A stretch of 64,000 nucleotides of DNA from Pseudoalteromonas carrageenovora IAM 12662 (GCF_900239935.1 NZ_LT965929.1:411001-475000), one strand, 5' to 3'; shown: positions 51,578-61,372, counted from the stretch's first letter. Notes: a model not told the origin generated them from the sequence alone. Numbers and translations: made by a program.

Positions 51578-53605
51578 TTATACGTTAGCTGAGCTTTGGT
51601 TATGCTCAAGCGCGTTAATAACTGCTTTTTCAAGTGTGGGTAGTTTAAAAGGCTTTGAAATAAACATATCCATACCAGCTTGTTTACAAGCAAGTTTATC
51701 TTGAGATGAGGTATTAGCGGTTATAGCTACAATATAGGTTTCTTGTTTTGGGCAGGTATTATCAGCCCTAAGCTGCTTTGTTGCCTCAAAGCCATCAAGA
51801 ATTGGCATTATGCAATCCATAAAAATAAGGTCATAGTGCTTTTGTTGGCATTTTAAAATCGCGTCTTGGCCATCAACTGCAGAGTCGGCTTTAATATTCA
51901 ATTTACCCAAAGAGGCGTGTAGTACCAATCTGTTGATATCGTTATCATCTACTACAAGTACAGACAGTTCACTGCCATCAGTATCTTGGTTTGTTATTAG
52001 GCTGTCTTGCTTTTGCTCTTTACCTGACTCAATTGGTATATTTAGTAAAAATGTAGTCCCTTCATTTGGCGTACTTTTTACTTTTATTGTACCGCCCATA
52101 TATTCAACAAGCTCTTTAACTATGGCAAGGCCAAGCCCTGTACCGCCTTTCGAATTTTTTGCATCAACCTCTTGTGAAAAAGGAGAAAATAGCGATTCTA
52201 AAAATCCTTTGCTCATGCCTCGGCCAGTGTCGGATACTTCAATATTTAGACTTGGTGATTTTTTTGCGTGTTCAATACTTGTTTTAAGTAAAACAGAGCC
52301 ATTTTCGGTAAATTTAAGCGCGTTGCTTAATAGGTTTGAGGTTATTTGGCTAAGGCGTGTGTTGTCGCTAAATGCCCAAAAAGTATCGTCAATGGTGTTT
52401 TCTACTTTAAGTGATACGTGTGTGTTTTTAAATAAGGGTGTGTATAACGACGTTAAATCTGTAAAAATAGTTTTTAGTAAAAAATCGGTAGGCTCTAGTT
52501 TTAATTCACCGTGATTAATTTTAGAAAAATCGAGTACTTCATTAATTATGCTAAGTAGGATATCAGCGCTTCTTAGTGCTACTTTTATTTTTTCGGCGCG
52601 TACTTCCTCACTATGCTCGTCAATTAATGTAGTAAGCATACCTGTAATACCATTAAGTGGCGTTCTCAGCTCATGGCTTATTTTAGCAAGTAGCATGCTC
52701 CTATCTTCAAGCAAGCGTTCGGCTTGGGCTTGCTTTTGCTTGAGCTCTTCGCGCAGTAACATAGATTCTGTTACATCTTGAAAGGTGCCAAACAATCTTA
52801 TACAGCGGCCGCCGTCAAACTCAGCCTCACCAAAGGTAGATATCCACAAAATTTCATTTTTTGCGGTTACTATTTGTAAGTCTAAATTCCATTTATCGCC
52901 TTTTTCGGTGGCATTTTTGACCGCTTGACTGATGCTTTCACGGCTAGTTCCTTCTTTATAAAATTCTAAAGCTCCTTCCATTACGGGTTGGTAGTCACTT
53001 GATACTTGATGAATACGCTTAGTTTGTTCGCTCCAGTATATTTTATTTTCTATTAAATCAACTTCCCACGTACCTATGTTTGCTACGCTCTCTAGCTTTA
53101 ATAAGGTATTACTGTTTTTTATAAGTTGCTCTTTAGTTTGCGAACGCGCAAATTCCGAACCGAGCCATTGCGCGAATAGCTCTATATAGTCGTATGCGTC
53201 GTCATTAAAAGCGAGGGAGTCTTTTGCTGATGAAAAGTTAACAGTGCCAAATACTTTATCTCCAATTTTTATAGGAGCACCAATATATGACTCTAGCTGA
53301 AAATTAATGTAGCAGGGGTGGTTTGCTATAGCGCTTTGCGATGCTTTATGAAAGGCAAGTGCAGATCCAGCACCGAGCGTATGTACGCAATAGGTGCCTT
53401 GTAAATCAAATACAGTACCGGGTAAAAGTGAGTTGTCGGGGGTTATAGCATGTAAAACGATGTAACTGTTTTCATCTACTTTACTAACAATACCTAGCTC
53501 AAGATCGAATACTTTTAGCCCAAAGATCAAAAGCTTATTAATTTTGCTTTCAAAATCAAGAGCTTGATTTGATACAATGTCGTGAAAACGCCTTAAAAAA
53601 TTCAA
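51578..53605 (-). CDS. hybrid sensor histidine kinase with GAF, PAS, kinase and receiver domains
   Basis: A 675-residue cytosolic protein. GAF domain (~15-155, LESYIGAPIKIGDKVFGTVNFSS), PAS/PAC (~170-285, GTWEVDLIENKIYWSEQTKRIH), HisKA with ISHELRTPLNGITGML (His ~312), HATPase (NLLSNALKFT, DTGRGMS, GTGLGLAIVKELVEYMGG) and a C-terminal receiver (VLVVDDNDINR, LIFMDCIMPILDG, ISKPF). The receiver suggests an onward phosphorelay to an Hpt protein encoded elsewhere. The start is a TTG without a strong site and no better one is near. No partner regulator lies next to it. Confidence 0.88.
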   Translation of the reverse strand: MNFLRRFHDIVSNQALDFESKINKLLIFGLKVFDLELGIVSKVDENSYIVLHAITPDNSLLPGTVFDLQGTYCVHTLGAGSALAFHKASQSAIANHPCYINFQLESYIGAPIKIGDKVFGTVNFSSAKDSLAFNDDAYDYIELFAQWLGSEFARSQTKEQLIKNSNTLLKLESVANIGTWEVDLIENKIYWSEQTKRIHQVSSDYQPVMEGALEFYKEGTSRESISQAVKNATEKGDKWNLDLQIVTAKNEILWISTFGEAEFDGGRCIRLFGTFQDVTESMLLREELKQKQAQAERLLEDRSMLLAKISHELRTPLNGITGMLTTLIDEHSEEVRAEKIKVALRSADILLSIINEVLDFSKINHGELKLEPTDFLLKTIFTDLTSLYTPLFKNTHVSLKVENTIDDTFWAFSDNTRLSQITSNLLSNALKFTENGSVLLKTSIEHAKKSPSLNIEVSDTGRGMSKGFLESLFSPFSQEVDAKNSKGGTGLGLAIVKELVEYMGGTIKVKSTPNEGTTFLLNIPIESGKEQKQDSLITNQDTDGSELSVLVVDDNDINRLVLHASLGKLNIKADSAVDGQDAILKCQQKHYDLIFMDCIMPILDGFEATKQLRADNTCPKQETYIVAITANTSSQDKLACKQAGMDMFISKPFKLPTLEKAVINALEHNQSSANV

Positions 53606-53796
53606 AAGAAAACACCCCGTAAGCTTTTGTTAAATTTATAAAATATGCTAGCCAATTAAGGCGTTTTTATTATTTAATGGCCAGTTTAGCAGTTTTAGTA
53701 AGTAATAACTAAAATTGGTGGCATTTTAATTTATAAGTCTATGTTTTATATAAAGCAAAATACTGCGCTGAATAAATAATACTCAGCGCTAAGTAT

Positions 53797-54018
53797 TTAG
53801 TAGGTAGAGTTAGGTGTGTACTCTGGATTAATGTCGCCACCCACTTCATCAGGGTCAACATCGTTTATAAGCAATGTTTCTCGCACGGCTTCTATGTGAT
53901 CAAGTACTGTTTGATAACGCTCGCCATACTCATATTTTGTTACCTCAATGGCTTGTGGCATATACGTAAATGCAATTTTAAGTGCGTGTAAGGCTTCAGG
54001 GTTGATTTTTTCGCTCAT
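53797..54018 (-). CDS. small hypothetical protein
   Basis: A 73-residue acidic protein with a good ribosome site (GAGGGAAATC before the ATG). The sequence (INPEALHALKIAFTYMPQAIEVTKY) suggests helices and the end is polar (DVDPDEVGGDINPEYTPNSTY). No family recognised. It stands alone between the kinase gene and a long AT-rich gap. Confidence 0.6.
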   Translation of the reverse strand: MSEKINPEALHALKIAFTYMPQAIEVTKYEYGERYQTVLDHIEAVRETLLINDVDPDEVGGDINPEYTPNSTY

Positions 54019-54564
54019 GATTTCCCTCTAATTAAACGTAAGCTAGGTTTAATAAAATAACACCAAATACAATACGGTAAATACTAAAACGATTCAAAAA
54101 GTGAAATTTTCTAAAAATATATTAAGAGCTTACAGATAAAAGGGTGGTTATAAGCCTAGTAACTAAGCTAACACAAAGCGTTGTTAAGCCTATTAAAAGA
54201 ACACACCCAGTAAAGATATTACGATATGAACCCACAAACAGTTATCTTAAATACTTTATAAAAGTGATTAACTTGATACTTGACCCCGTTAAGGCAGTAT
54301 GTGAACGATCAGTTGAAAATACATTGTAAGCCTTATTTATTTCTTAACATAGAGCATGTAATGCATCTTAATTTATTAGTTTTATAAAAATAATAACTGT
54401 ACTACAAGGTCTTAGAATGAATGTTTGTAATTGCGGATAATACATACTTGTTATTTATGAAGGTTTTTAAGTTAATTAAGCAAAAGTACATTTAATTAAT
54501 TGCTTTTATTTACAAATACGCAATATAATAAAAACAATTATCATTTACAAACTTTGCAGCATAA
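54019..54564. other. 546-bp intergenic region upstream of the iron-related operon
   Basis: Strongly AT-rich with no convincing gene; the 61-codon frame at 54144-54329 lacks a ribosome site. The only signal I see is the Fur-like box near its end. Confidence 0.4.
54529..54543 (-). promoter_or_regulatory. Fur-box-like sequence
   Basis: Read on the minus strand it is TGATAATTGTTTTTA, matching TGATAATGATTATCA at 11 of 15 positions. It ends 22 bp before the first gene of the DUF3649-PepSY-DUF3325 operon, whose family link to iron uptake makes Fur control plausible. Confidence 0.45.
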
Positions 54565-54867
54565 ATGTTTAAAGTATCGAAAAATAATAAAAGCACTTTT
54601 AAAGCAATTAAAAGGCGACACTTTTTAGCGTGTGTTGTGGCACTTATTACCGCAGTAATAATAATCCCCGGAATGACGACTTATTTACCTTTTCATATGA
54701 ATGAGCAAATTTTACTCCCAATTATGCTTTTTCCGATTATTTGGGTTGGGCTTTTTATGTATGCCTATTTAGCTGAACATGTATGGCAACCATTTGCTGT
54801 AATGTTGCTGCTGAGCATCTCACACGGGTTATTAAGTTTACTAGCAGTGATGCAGGGGAAAGCATGA
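54565..54867 (+). CDS. DUF3649 membrane protein
   Basis: A 100-residue protein with three helices (LACVVALITAVIIIPGM, ILLPIMLFPIIWVGLFMYAY and PFAVMLLLSISHGLLSLLAVM). The layout and position before a PepSY protein fit the DUF3649 family of iron-siderophore operons. The 3' end overlaps the PepSY gene by 4 bp (ATGA). No strong ribosome site is visible, which is odd for a first gene. Confidence 0.72.
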   Translation: MFKVSKNNKSTFKAIKRRHFLACVVALITAVIIIPGMTTYLPFHMNEQILLPIMLFPIIWVGLFMYAYLAEHVWQPFAVMLLLSISHGLLSLLAVMQGKA

Positions 54868-56459
54868 AATCAATTACGTTAAAAAAGTTATTTTTAATGC
54901 ACAGCTGGGTTGGCATATTAACTTCAGTACTATTATTTATTGTGGCATTTAGTGGCGCATTAGCTGTACTTAGCCGACCTGAATTAAAAATTTGGGCTAA
55001 TCCTGAATTACAATCAACTCAAATAGTACCAAGTAGTGATATAAACACATTAGTTAATCAATATTATAAACAAGTACCCAGTGCATTTGGTGAGAATATC
55101 CACGTATTTATGCCAAGCGGTCATAATTTTTATTTGCTGACACTTGTTTTTGAATCGCACCATGGAGATGAAAACTATTCCCAAGAGGTGGCCCGTGTAT
55201 TTCAGTTTCACCCAGATTCGTTGGCCTTGGTTGATAGCTACTACGGCCCAAGTAAAGAATTTTATGCAAATAAAAAAACAGATGCGCCGAGTTATATTGG
55301 AGAGTTTCATGCTGATTTGCATTTAGGTAGGCCTATAGGACTAATTTTAACTGGATTTTTAGGACTTACTCTATTAATAAGCGCGGTCACAGGGTTATTT
55401 ATTCATAGAAAGATGTTTAAAGAGCTGTTTACTTTTAGGCGGAGCAAGGGCTTAGATATAGCTATTAGCGATGCCCATAAAGTGATGGGAATTTGGGGGA
55501 GTGTATTTAATATTGTTATTGGTTTTACTGGTGCATTTTTAGGTCTTGCAACCATTATATTGTTGCCAGCCGCTGCATTTGTCAGTTTTGGTGGCGATCA
55601 AGATAAGCTAATAGAAACATTTACTGCTATCCCCGAGCCGGTAGTTAGTCATATAGAGCAACCAACTAATATTGACGCTATTTTAGAAAATGCCAAATCT
55701 CGCTTTCCTAAAGCAGTGATTATTGATGCAACAATTATGGCAAACAACGACGCTAACGCTCAAGTATATTTGCGCTTGCTAGGAGGTGAAGCCGTTGCCT
55801 CTCAATTATTGCATTACCGCGGTGATGGCGAATTTGTAAAGTCGATGAGCAGCTTTGGGGATATATCAGGTATATCAATAAAGGTAATAGAGGTGTTATT
55901 TCCACTGCACTTTGGCAACTTTGCTGGGATATTTATAAAGCTATTGTGGGTAATTCTTGGATTAACAACGGCTCTTTTACCTCTTTCGGGCATGATGATG
56001 TGGCTATCTAAACGCACCAGAGGGAGTAATCCTACTTTAAGTGTTCAAGCTTATACGCGTTGGAATCGTTTTATTATTGGCAGTTGTGGTGGATTGGTTT
56101 TAGCAAGCTTTGTGCTTTTTCCATTACAAATAGTATTGAATTACAGCGTTGATGGCGCTTTGCAAAATGCTTTTTTTGGACCTGTGTTTTTTTATAGCTG
56201 GTTAGGTTGGCTTTTAGTTAGTTTATTGCCAATGCATCACACCTTTTATTTTAAACTTACGCTTTTATTATGTGGCGCTGCGCTAAGTGCGGTGATGCCA
56301 TTTAACATTCTAATAGGTCAAAATAATATTATGAATTTTAATAGCGCACTTGTTGTGATTGTTGATTCGTTATTTATGTTGATAGGCCTTACGTTTATTT
56401 GGGCTGGATTAAAGCTCAAATTGACAAAACAGCCGATACTTGAGGCTCAAACAGTATGA
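54864..56459 (+). CDS. PepSY-associated membrane protein (iron-siderophore related)
   Basis: A 531-residue inner-membrane protein. It starts at the ATG at 54864 in the ATGA overlap; the longer open frame would run inside DUF3649. The first helix carries the family sequence MHSWVGILTSVLLFIVAFSGALAVL. A PepSY-type periplasmic part follows with GEFHADLHLGRPIGLILTGFLGL and conserved histidines (HLGRP, SDAHKVMGIWGSVFN). Further helices end in LPMHHTFYFKLTLLL. Proteins of this family often act as membrane ferric reductases or partners in siderophore iron release. The final ATGA overlaps the next gene. Confidence 0.85.
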   Translation: MKSITLKKLFLMHSWVGILTSVLLFIVAFSGALAVLSRPELKIWANPELQSTQIVPSSDINTLVNQYYKQVPSAFGENIHVFMPSGHNFYLLTLVFESHHGDENYSQEVARVFQFHPDSLALVDSYYGPSKEFYANKKTDAPSYIGEFHADLHLGRPIGLILTGFLGLTLLISAVTGLFIHRKMFKELFTFRRSKGLDIAISDAHKVMGIWGSVFNIVIGFTGAFLGLATIILLPAAAFVSFGGDQDKLIETFTAIPEPVVSHIEQPTNIDAILENAKSRFPKAVIIDATIMANNDANAQVYLRLLGGEAVASQLLHYRGDGEFVKSMSSFGDISGISIKVIEVLFPLHFGNFAGIFIKLLWVILGLTTALLPLSGMMMWLSKRTRGSNPTLSVQAYTRWNRFIIGSCGGLVLASFVLFPLQIVLNYSVDGALQNAFFGPVFFYSWLGWLLVSLLPMHHTFYFKLTLLLCGAALSAVMPFNILIGQNNIMNFNSALVVIVDSLFMLIGLTFIWAGLKLKLTKQPILEAQTV

Positions 56460-56698
56460 ATATAACATTGATTTTTTGTGCTGTTTTGAGTCTCGTTTTC
56501 ATGACACTCATTATACGTAAAAGCGCTAGTTCAAAAATTATTAAAGTAATTTACAGCCTTATTTCATTAATTATATCGTTTGTTTGTTTTGCAAACGTGT
56601 ACGGTTTAGTTGGCGGAATAATTACAGGTGTTGCATGCTTAATGTGCGTAGGGCTTTTAACCGCATTTATAACAGGTAAAGCGCTCAAAGGTTATTAA
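56456..56698 (+). CDS. DUF3325 membrane protein
   Basis: An 80-residue protein of three helices, the third member of the iron-linked operon. It starts in the ATGA overlap with the PepSY gene and resembles DUF3325. Its stop codon TAA (56696-56698) ends exactly where the repeat element begins, so the element inserted just after the gene or the end was redefined. Confidence 0.68.
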   Translation: MNITLIFCAVLSLVFMTLIIRKSASSKIIKVIYSLISLIISFVCFANVYGLVGGIITGVACLMCVGLLTAFITGKALKGY

Positions 56699-56954
56699 AG
56701 GGTGTGTTGATCTTTGATGGGTGAACATGCGGTGCCCTTTGAGTTTTTTCTAGGGACGATCAATTTTTTGTTGCCTACATGGATGTGGGTAAGGGGCGTA
56801 AGCAGGACTTCAAGCTTTGCTCGGTTTTACTTTATTCTTAAAAGCCAGTAGGGCAGCGCAGGAGCAGTTACCGGGCCACTAGGATACAGACCTCGCCGCG
56901 ATTTAATCTTTTTGGATTGAACAAATTTCAATCCACAAAGATCAACACTCCCTA
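56699..56954. mobile_element. 256-bp miniature inverted-repeat element, copy B
   Basis: Ends AAGGGTGTGTTGATCTTTGA (left) and, on the minus strand, TAGGGAGTGTTGATCTTTGT (right). It shares the internal TAGGGACGATCAA...TTTGTTGC block with copy A and the ATTGAACAAATTTCAATCC stretch near the right end. No coding capacity. It sits between two convergent genes, and the patatin stop TAG overlaps its right end. Confidence 0.8.
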
Positions 56955-57782
56955 TCTTAAAAAATCTTTGGCTGCGTCTATACCCATAGTGTATCCGTTA
57001 TTCAGTAGCTTTAATTTTTTAGTTGTACGGCCTACCCTAAAATTAGCTGGTGGCGCAATTATATTCATTTTACAGTCACTTGGCGGGTTTAGTATAAAGT
57101 CGATACTTTGGTTGTATACGTGTGACCTATTTAAAGATGCTTGAATAAGCGCTGGGTAACTTTTGTACACTTTTTTAGTAAGCCATGGGGCTTTGCTTGG
57201 TTTTTTACGATAGCCCAGCGGTTGAGATAGCACCACGGTAATTTCTTTTGCCCCCATTTCATATGCTTTTAAAACTGGGATTGAGTCGGCTACACCGCCG
57301 TCTGTCATTGGCTCATTATTAATTACAGGGTAATCGCGATAGGCAATAGGAATAGCGCAAGAAGCTTTGAGTTGCTCAACCATCTCGCTGCTTGTGGCTT
57401 TTAAATAATGTGCTGCACCGGTGTTTATAGCAGTAGATACAATGTAAAACTCGGGCTGGTTTTGTTCAAACACTTCGGTTTTAAGGCGTATTTCACGTAT
57501 TGTTTCTTGCCAAAGCCAATCTAAGTCAAATAAATGACCACCTTTAATAAAGCGTTTTACGTTTATAAATTCAGGCCTACATGAATAATCGGTAATCACG
57601 GTATAATTGCGCTTTGGTTGATTACATAAATAGGCTGCAATATTGGTGGCTCCGGCCGATACGCCAAAATAGCGTTCAAAAGGTTGATGCTGCTGATTTA
57701 AAAATTCATCAAGCACGCCAGCTGCAAAAATACCGCGCATGGCACCGCCTTCTACCACAAGAGTGTTTTTATTATTGTTCAT
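56952..57782 (-). CDS. patatin-like phospholipase family protein
   Basis: A 276-residue cytosolic hydrolase. The oxyanion region VVEGGAMRGIFAAGVLDEFL, nucleophile elbow GVSAGA (Ser ~43), and catalytic aspartate in DGGVADSIP give the patatin Ser-Asp dyad. The E. coli YjjU-type proteins are similar in size. It probably cleaves acyl chains from phospholipids. The last codons (KDFLR-stop) reach the right end of a repeat element. The ribosome site is AAAGGA. Confidence 0.87.
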   Translation of the reverse strand: MNNNKNTLVVEGGAMRGIFAAGVLDEFLNQQHQPFERYFGVSAGATNIAAYLCNQPKRNYTVITDYSCRPEFINVKRFIKGGHLFDLDWLWQETIREIRLKTEVFEQNQPEFYIVSTAINTGAAHYLKATSSEMVEQLKASCAIPIAYRDYPVINNEPMTDGGVADSIPVLKAYEMGAKEITVVLSQPLGYRKKPSKAPWLTKKVYKSYPALIQASLNRSHVYNQSIDFILNPPSDCKMNIIAPPANFRVGRTTKKLKLLNNGYTMGIDAAKDFLR

Positions 57783-57940
57783 TTTACAATCCTTTTATGA
57801 CTCTTGATATTATCAACTCGATCTAAAAAATGCGATAGAGATAGTAGAAGAAAAATTAAAACGTATGACTGATCGCGCCAATTACGCTTTTCTGATAAGG
57901 TTTAGTATCACAAGGCATTGTTAATAAAGAACAACTATTT

Positions 57941-58813
57941 ATGTTTGATCCTACCGTATCTGTTTTTGAAAACACACAACACCAGCTAGCCGAAAGCCCG
58001 CTCTGGCATCCGCTGTTAAATACGTTGTTTTGGGTAGATATAAATAAAAAGCAACTTTTAAGTAAAGGCATTAAAGATATATGTAGAGTGAATACCATTA
58101 CAATGCCCGATACACTCAGTGCCTTAGCATGGATTGATGAGAGTCACTTATTATTAAGTACAAGCACTGGTTTATATAAATATCATATTGAGTCACATAG
58201 CCGTGAGCTTATTATTAATATTGAACAAGATCATTTAAAGAGGCGTAGTAATGATGGTCGAGCTGATCCATGGGGGGGGTTTTGGTTAAGTACCATGGAT
58301 ATAAATGCTAAAAAAGGTGAGGGGAAAATTTATCGGTATTACAAACAGCAACTCATTGAGGTTATTACCGACTTAAGTATTCCTAATGGTTTATGTTTTG
58401 ATAAGTCTCGTTTACGCGGATATTACTGCGACTCATTAACGAGTTGTATTTATGTAATAAGTTTAAATGAGCTTACCGGTGAGCCTTGCTCTAAACCTAG
58501 TGTATTTTACCAATTTTCTAATACAGATGTTGACCCTGATGGGTGCGTGCTAGATAAGTGCGGTAACTTATGGGTTGCAGTATGGGATATGGGATGCGTT
58601 ATGTGTTTATCCCCACAAGCTGAGCTACTCACAACGATTAAGCTACCAGCTACTAAAGTAACGTGCACTGCGTTTGGTGGTAAAAATGCAGAGACCCTAT
58701 TTGTCACTTCTGCATTTGATGAGCAATACAAAGAGGCAAAAGAACAACAAGGCATGATATTTCAAATTTCAGGCATAAATAACGGGCGATTTGACCCCCC
58801 CGTTATAGTGTGA
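57941..58813 (+). CDS. SMP-30/gluconolactonase/LRE-family protein
   Basis: A 290-residue six-bladed propeller enzyme. Family markers are HQLAESPLWHPLLNTLFWVDI (the metal-ligand Glu in AESP), NDGRADPWGGFWLSTMD, DLSIPNGLCFD (IPNG) and DVDPDGCVLDKCGNLWVAVW (metal Asp in DPDG). It hydrolyses sugar lactones such as gluconolactone with a divalent metal. There is no signal peptide. It is alone between the patatin gene and a diguanylate cyclase. Confidence 0.88.
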   Translation: MFDPTVSVFENTQHQLAESPLWHPLLNTLFWVDINKKQLLSKGIKDICRVNTITMPDTLSALAWIDESHLLLSTSTGLYKYHIESHSRELIINIEQDHLKRRSNDGRADPWGGFWLSTMDINAKKGEGKIYRYYKQQLIEVITDLSIPNGLCFDKSRLRGYYCDSLTSCIYVISLNELTGEPCSKPSVFYQFSNTDVDPDGCVLDKCGNLWVAVWDMGCVMCLSPQAELLTTIKLPATKVTCTAFGGKNAETLFVTSAFDEQYKEAKEQQGMIFQISGINNGRFDPPVIV

Positions 58814-58824
58814 TTATTAAGTAC

Positions 58825-60267
58825 TTACTTATAGAGTGCGACTTGGTTTCTGCCTGTATTTTTTGCATCGTAAAGTGCTTTATCGGCACCACTTATAAGG
58901 CTTTGCGCAGTTGTTTTTTTACACGGAATTAAACTATAAACCCCCATGCTTATAGTGAGCTGCTTACTAACAGTGGAGTAGTTATGTTCTATTGCTAATT
59001 CTGCCATTTTTTGCTGGATTAGCGCTGCAAATTTTAAGCTGTTATCGGTATCTGTTGCGGGTAAAATAATCGCAAATTCTTCTCCGCCGTATCGAGCTGC
59101 CAAATCACCTTGGCGTTTACACATGGCTTTTAACGCTTGCGCTACAGATTTTAAAACTTCATCGCCTTGCTGGTGTCCGTAATTATCGTTATATTTTTTG
59201 AAAAAATCTATGTCGCACATTATCAAACCTATAGGTTGCTGGTAGCGCGTGCAGCGAAGTAGTTCGTTTTTTAGTGTGTCGTCAAAGCAACGGCGGTTAG
59301 CTATATCGGTTAAACCATCGGTATTAACTTGTTCATTAAGTTTTAAATTTGCTGTGATGAGTTGTTGCTGAATATATTGAAGTTCATTCTTAAAGTTTAT
59401 ATTTTTAAAAGCATTCGCTACCATTTCACCAACTAACTTTAGCCTAATTAAATCTAAGTCTGTCCATTGCCTTTTTTGCTTTACACAGTCACAGCCAATA
59501 AACCCAACTAGTTCTTTATCGTAACGTAGGCCAATACATAAAACTGACTGTATTTCTTCAGACTGTAATTCTTCTTTTTCTTTGATTGCTTTCTTAGGAA
59601 GCTTTTCAACATCATTTACTTTAAAAAGGTGAGTACTATTCATTAAACTTGTGAAGTAGGGCAGTGAGTTTTTAGGTATATGTTGTAGCTTATCTTTAAA
59701 TGGCTCAACCCCTTGATTGACCCATTCATGAGTGTTTCTCATTGACTTTCCATCGTCTGAGAATTTAAATAAATAGCTTCTATCGGCAAAGCAAACAGTA
59801 CCAATTGCTTTTAAGGCAAACTCTATATGAGTATTAATTTCGTCACTTTGAATATCAATTAAGTCGGTAGAAATTTTTGAAATGATTTTGTCGAAGTTGT
59901 ATTGTTCATCTTCGCTTTGTTTAATAATTTCAAAGGTTACAATGTGTACGCTATCACTGAGCTGAGCAAGCTTTGCATTTATTAATGAATTTGTATTTGC
60001 TTTCCCTAGGAGAATATTTGAACTTGTATTTATGACTAAATATTTATCAAATAGCTCTCGGAATATTAATTGCTTTTTGCTTTCTGGGTTTGTGAGGGTG
60101 AGGTGCTTAAAGTCGACATCATCGAAATTATTATGTGGAGATAGCTCAAATAAACTTTGTGCTTGAGAGTTAGCTTTGTAAGTCTTTTTTTTAGCATCAT
60201 AAAGTACAACGGCAAAAGGGATTAGCTTTATAGTACTCCAAGTATCTTCTACTGATTTAAAGCCCAC
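58825..60267 (-). CDS. diguanylate cyclase with PAS-like and GAF domains
   Basis: A 480-residue cytosolic protein. The first ~110 residues look like a PAS fold (IPFAVVLYDAKKKTYKANSQAQ), ~145-300 is a GAF domain (IGTVCFADRSYLFKFSDDGKS... LVGFIGCDC), then a GGDEF domain. The active site is GGEEF (394-398), preceded at five residues by RQGD (385-388), an inhibitory I-site, so feedback control by c-di-GMP is likely. The start is a GTG with GGAG six bases upstream; a nearby ATG in another frame stops at once. It converges with the SMP-30 gene, 11 bp apart, without a visible terminator. Confidence 0.88.
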   Translation of the reverse strand: MGFKSVEDTWSTIKLIPFAVVLYDAKKKTYKANSQAQSLFELSPHNNFDDVDFKHLTLTNPESKKQLIFRELFDKYLVINTSSNILLGKANTNSLINAKLAQLSDSVHIVTFEIIKQSEDEQYNFDKIISKISTDLIDIQSDEINTHIEFALKAIGTVCFADRSYLFKFSDDGKSMRNTHEWVNQGVEPFKDKLQHIPKNSLPYFTSLMNSTHLFKVNDVEKLPKKAIKEKEELQSEEIQSVLCIGLRYDKELVGFIGCDCVKQKRQWTDLDLIRLKLVGEMVANAFKNINFKNELQYIQQQLITANLKLNEQVNTDGLTDIANRRCFDDTLKNELLRCTRYQQPIGLIMCDIDFFKKYNDNYGHQQGDEVLKSVAQALKAMCKRQGDLAARYGGEEFAIILPATDTDNSLKFAALIQQKMAELAIEHNYSTVSKQLTISMGVYSLIPCKKTTAQSLISGADKALYDAKNTGRNQVALYK

Positions 60268-60475
60268 TCATTGCTCCATATGAAATTAAATATTAACTCA
60301 ATATTTTTATTATTGTTTATCTATTATTTAGTACAGTTTTGGCTAATTTACTAAGTTTTTAGTGCGTTTATTTGGCCTTCGCATTACAATTGCAACTGTA
60401 TATCATTACCCATTTCTACTCTAAGCCTCCTACCGGCTTATTTGCAATTTTAAGTATAGGTTATTCAAGCATTTC

Positions 60476-61372
60476 ATGACAGAAATCACTACACACCAGG
60501 CATCACGCCGTCGGTTGCTTATTGCTTTGGCAATAACATGTTCATTTATGGTTATTCAGGTTGTTGGCGCTTACTACTCTAATTCCCTAGCAGTACTTGC
60601 CGATGCAGGGCATTTGTTTGTGCATAATAGCTCGCTATTTATTGCATTGATTGCTTCTAGCCTCGCTATTCATTTTGCTAAAACCTATAACGATGGACAC
60701 CAACGAGCAGAGCTGATTGGTGGTTTAATAAACGGAACGCTCTATTTAGCTATTAGCTTAATTATTTTGTATGAAGGGGGCGAGCGCTTTATACATCAGC
60801 ACGAAGGCAATGAGCTTGCTATTAATAGTTATTTAATGTCGGTTATTGCAGCCATTGGCTTTTTATTTCATGGTGCTGCAGCTTGGGTTTTATATAAAGG
60901 TCGCAAGGCGAGTATTAATGTATATGCTGTATTCTTGCACTCATTTTTTGACTTAATATCTACAGTGTCGACCTTTGTGGCTGGTATTTTAATTTACCTA
61001 ACCGGCTGGACGGTCATTGATATTTTATCGAGTATGCTTATAGCGTCGTTTGTATTATTCACAGGTATAAAGGTTATTATTAGCTGTATAAAAGGTTTAC
61101 GTTTAAATAAAGCGAAGCTGCCTAAAGTGGCTGATATAGAACATGAAATTACAAATATGGAACATGTTCATAATGTTCACAATGTAACTGTTTCTCGAAA
61201 AGATAAAGATATAGTCGTTGGCGCACATGTTGTGCTTAAACAGCACTGTACTATTGAAAAGCATGACGAAGCGTGCCGAATGAAAGTAGAGCAGCTACTT
61301 AGCAGTAAATTTAAAGTCAAAAATAGTGTGCTTCAAATTGAAAGCCATGAGTGTCATCATATTCATAGCTAA
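60476..61372 (+). CDS. cation diffusion facilitator metal exporter, ZitB/CzcD-like
   Basis: A 298-residue transporter with six helices and a cytosolic C-terminal domain (~205-298) rich in histidine. Motifs: VLADAGHLFVHNSSLFIALIA (TM2) and FLHSFFDLISTV (TM5, His155 and Asp159). In the usual site A, TM2 reads H-x3-D; here it is His46-x3-His50, so the second aspartate is replaced by histidine. This could change metal preference. The hairpin TAAGCC/GGCTTA at 60423-60441 lies before the start. Confidence 0.87.
   Translation: MTEITTHQASRRRLLIALAITCSFMVIQVVGAYYSNSLAVLADAGHLFVHNSSLFIALIASSLAIHFAKTYNDGHQRAELIGGLINGTLYLAISLIILYEGGERFIHQHEGNELAINSYLMSVIAAIGFLFHGAAAWVLYKGRKASINVYAVFLHSFFDLISTVSTFVAGILIYLTGWTVIDILSSMLIASFVLFTGIKVIISCIKGLRLNKAKLPKVADIEHEITNMEHVHNVHNVTVSRKDKDIVVGAHVVLKQHCTIEKHDEACRMKVEQLLSSKFKVKNSVLQIESHECHHIHS

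Noticed and set aside
54144..54329. A 61-codon reading frame upstream of the iron operon.
   Set aside because: No ribosome site, no protein-like composition and strongly AT-rich surroundings.
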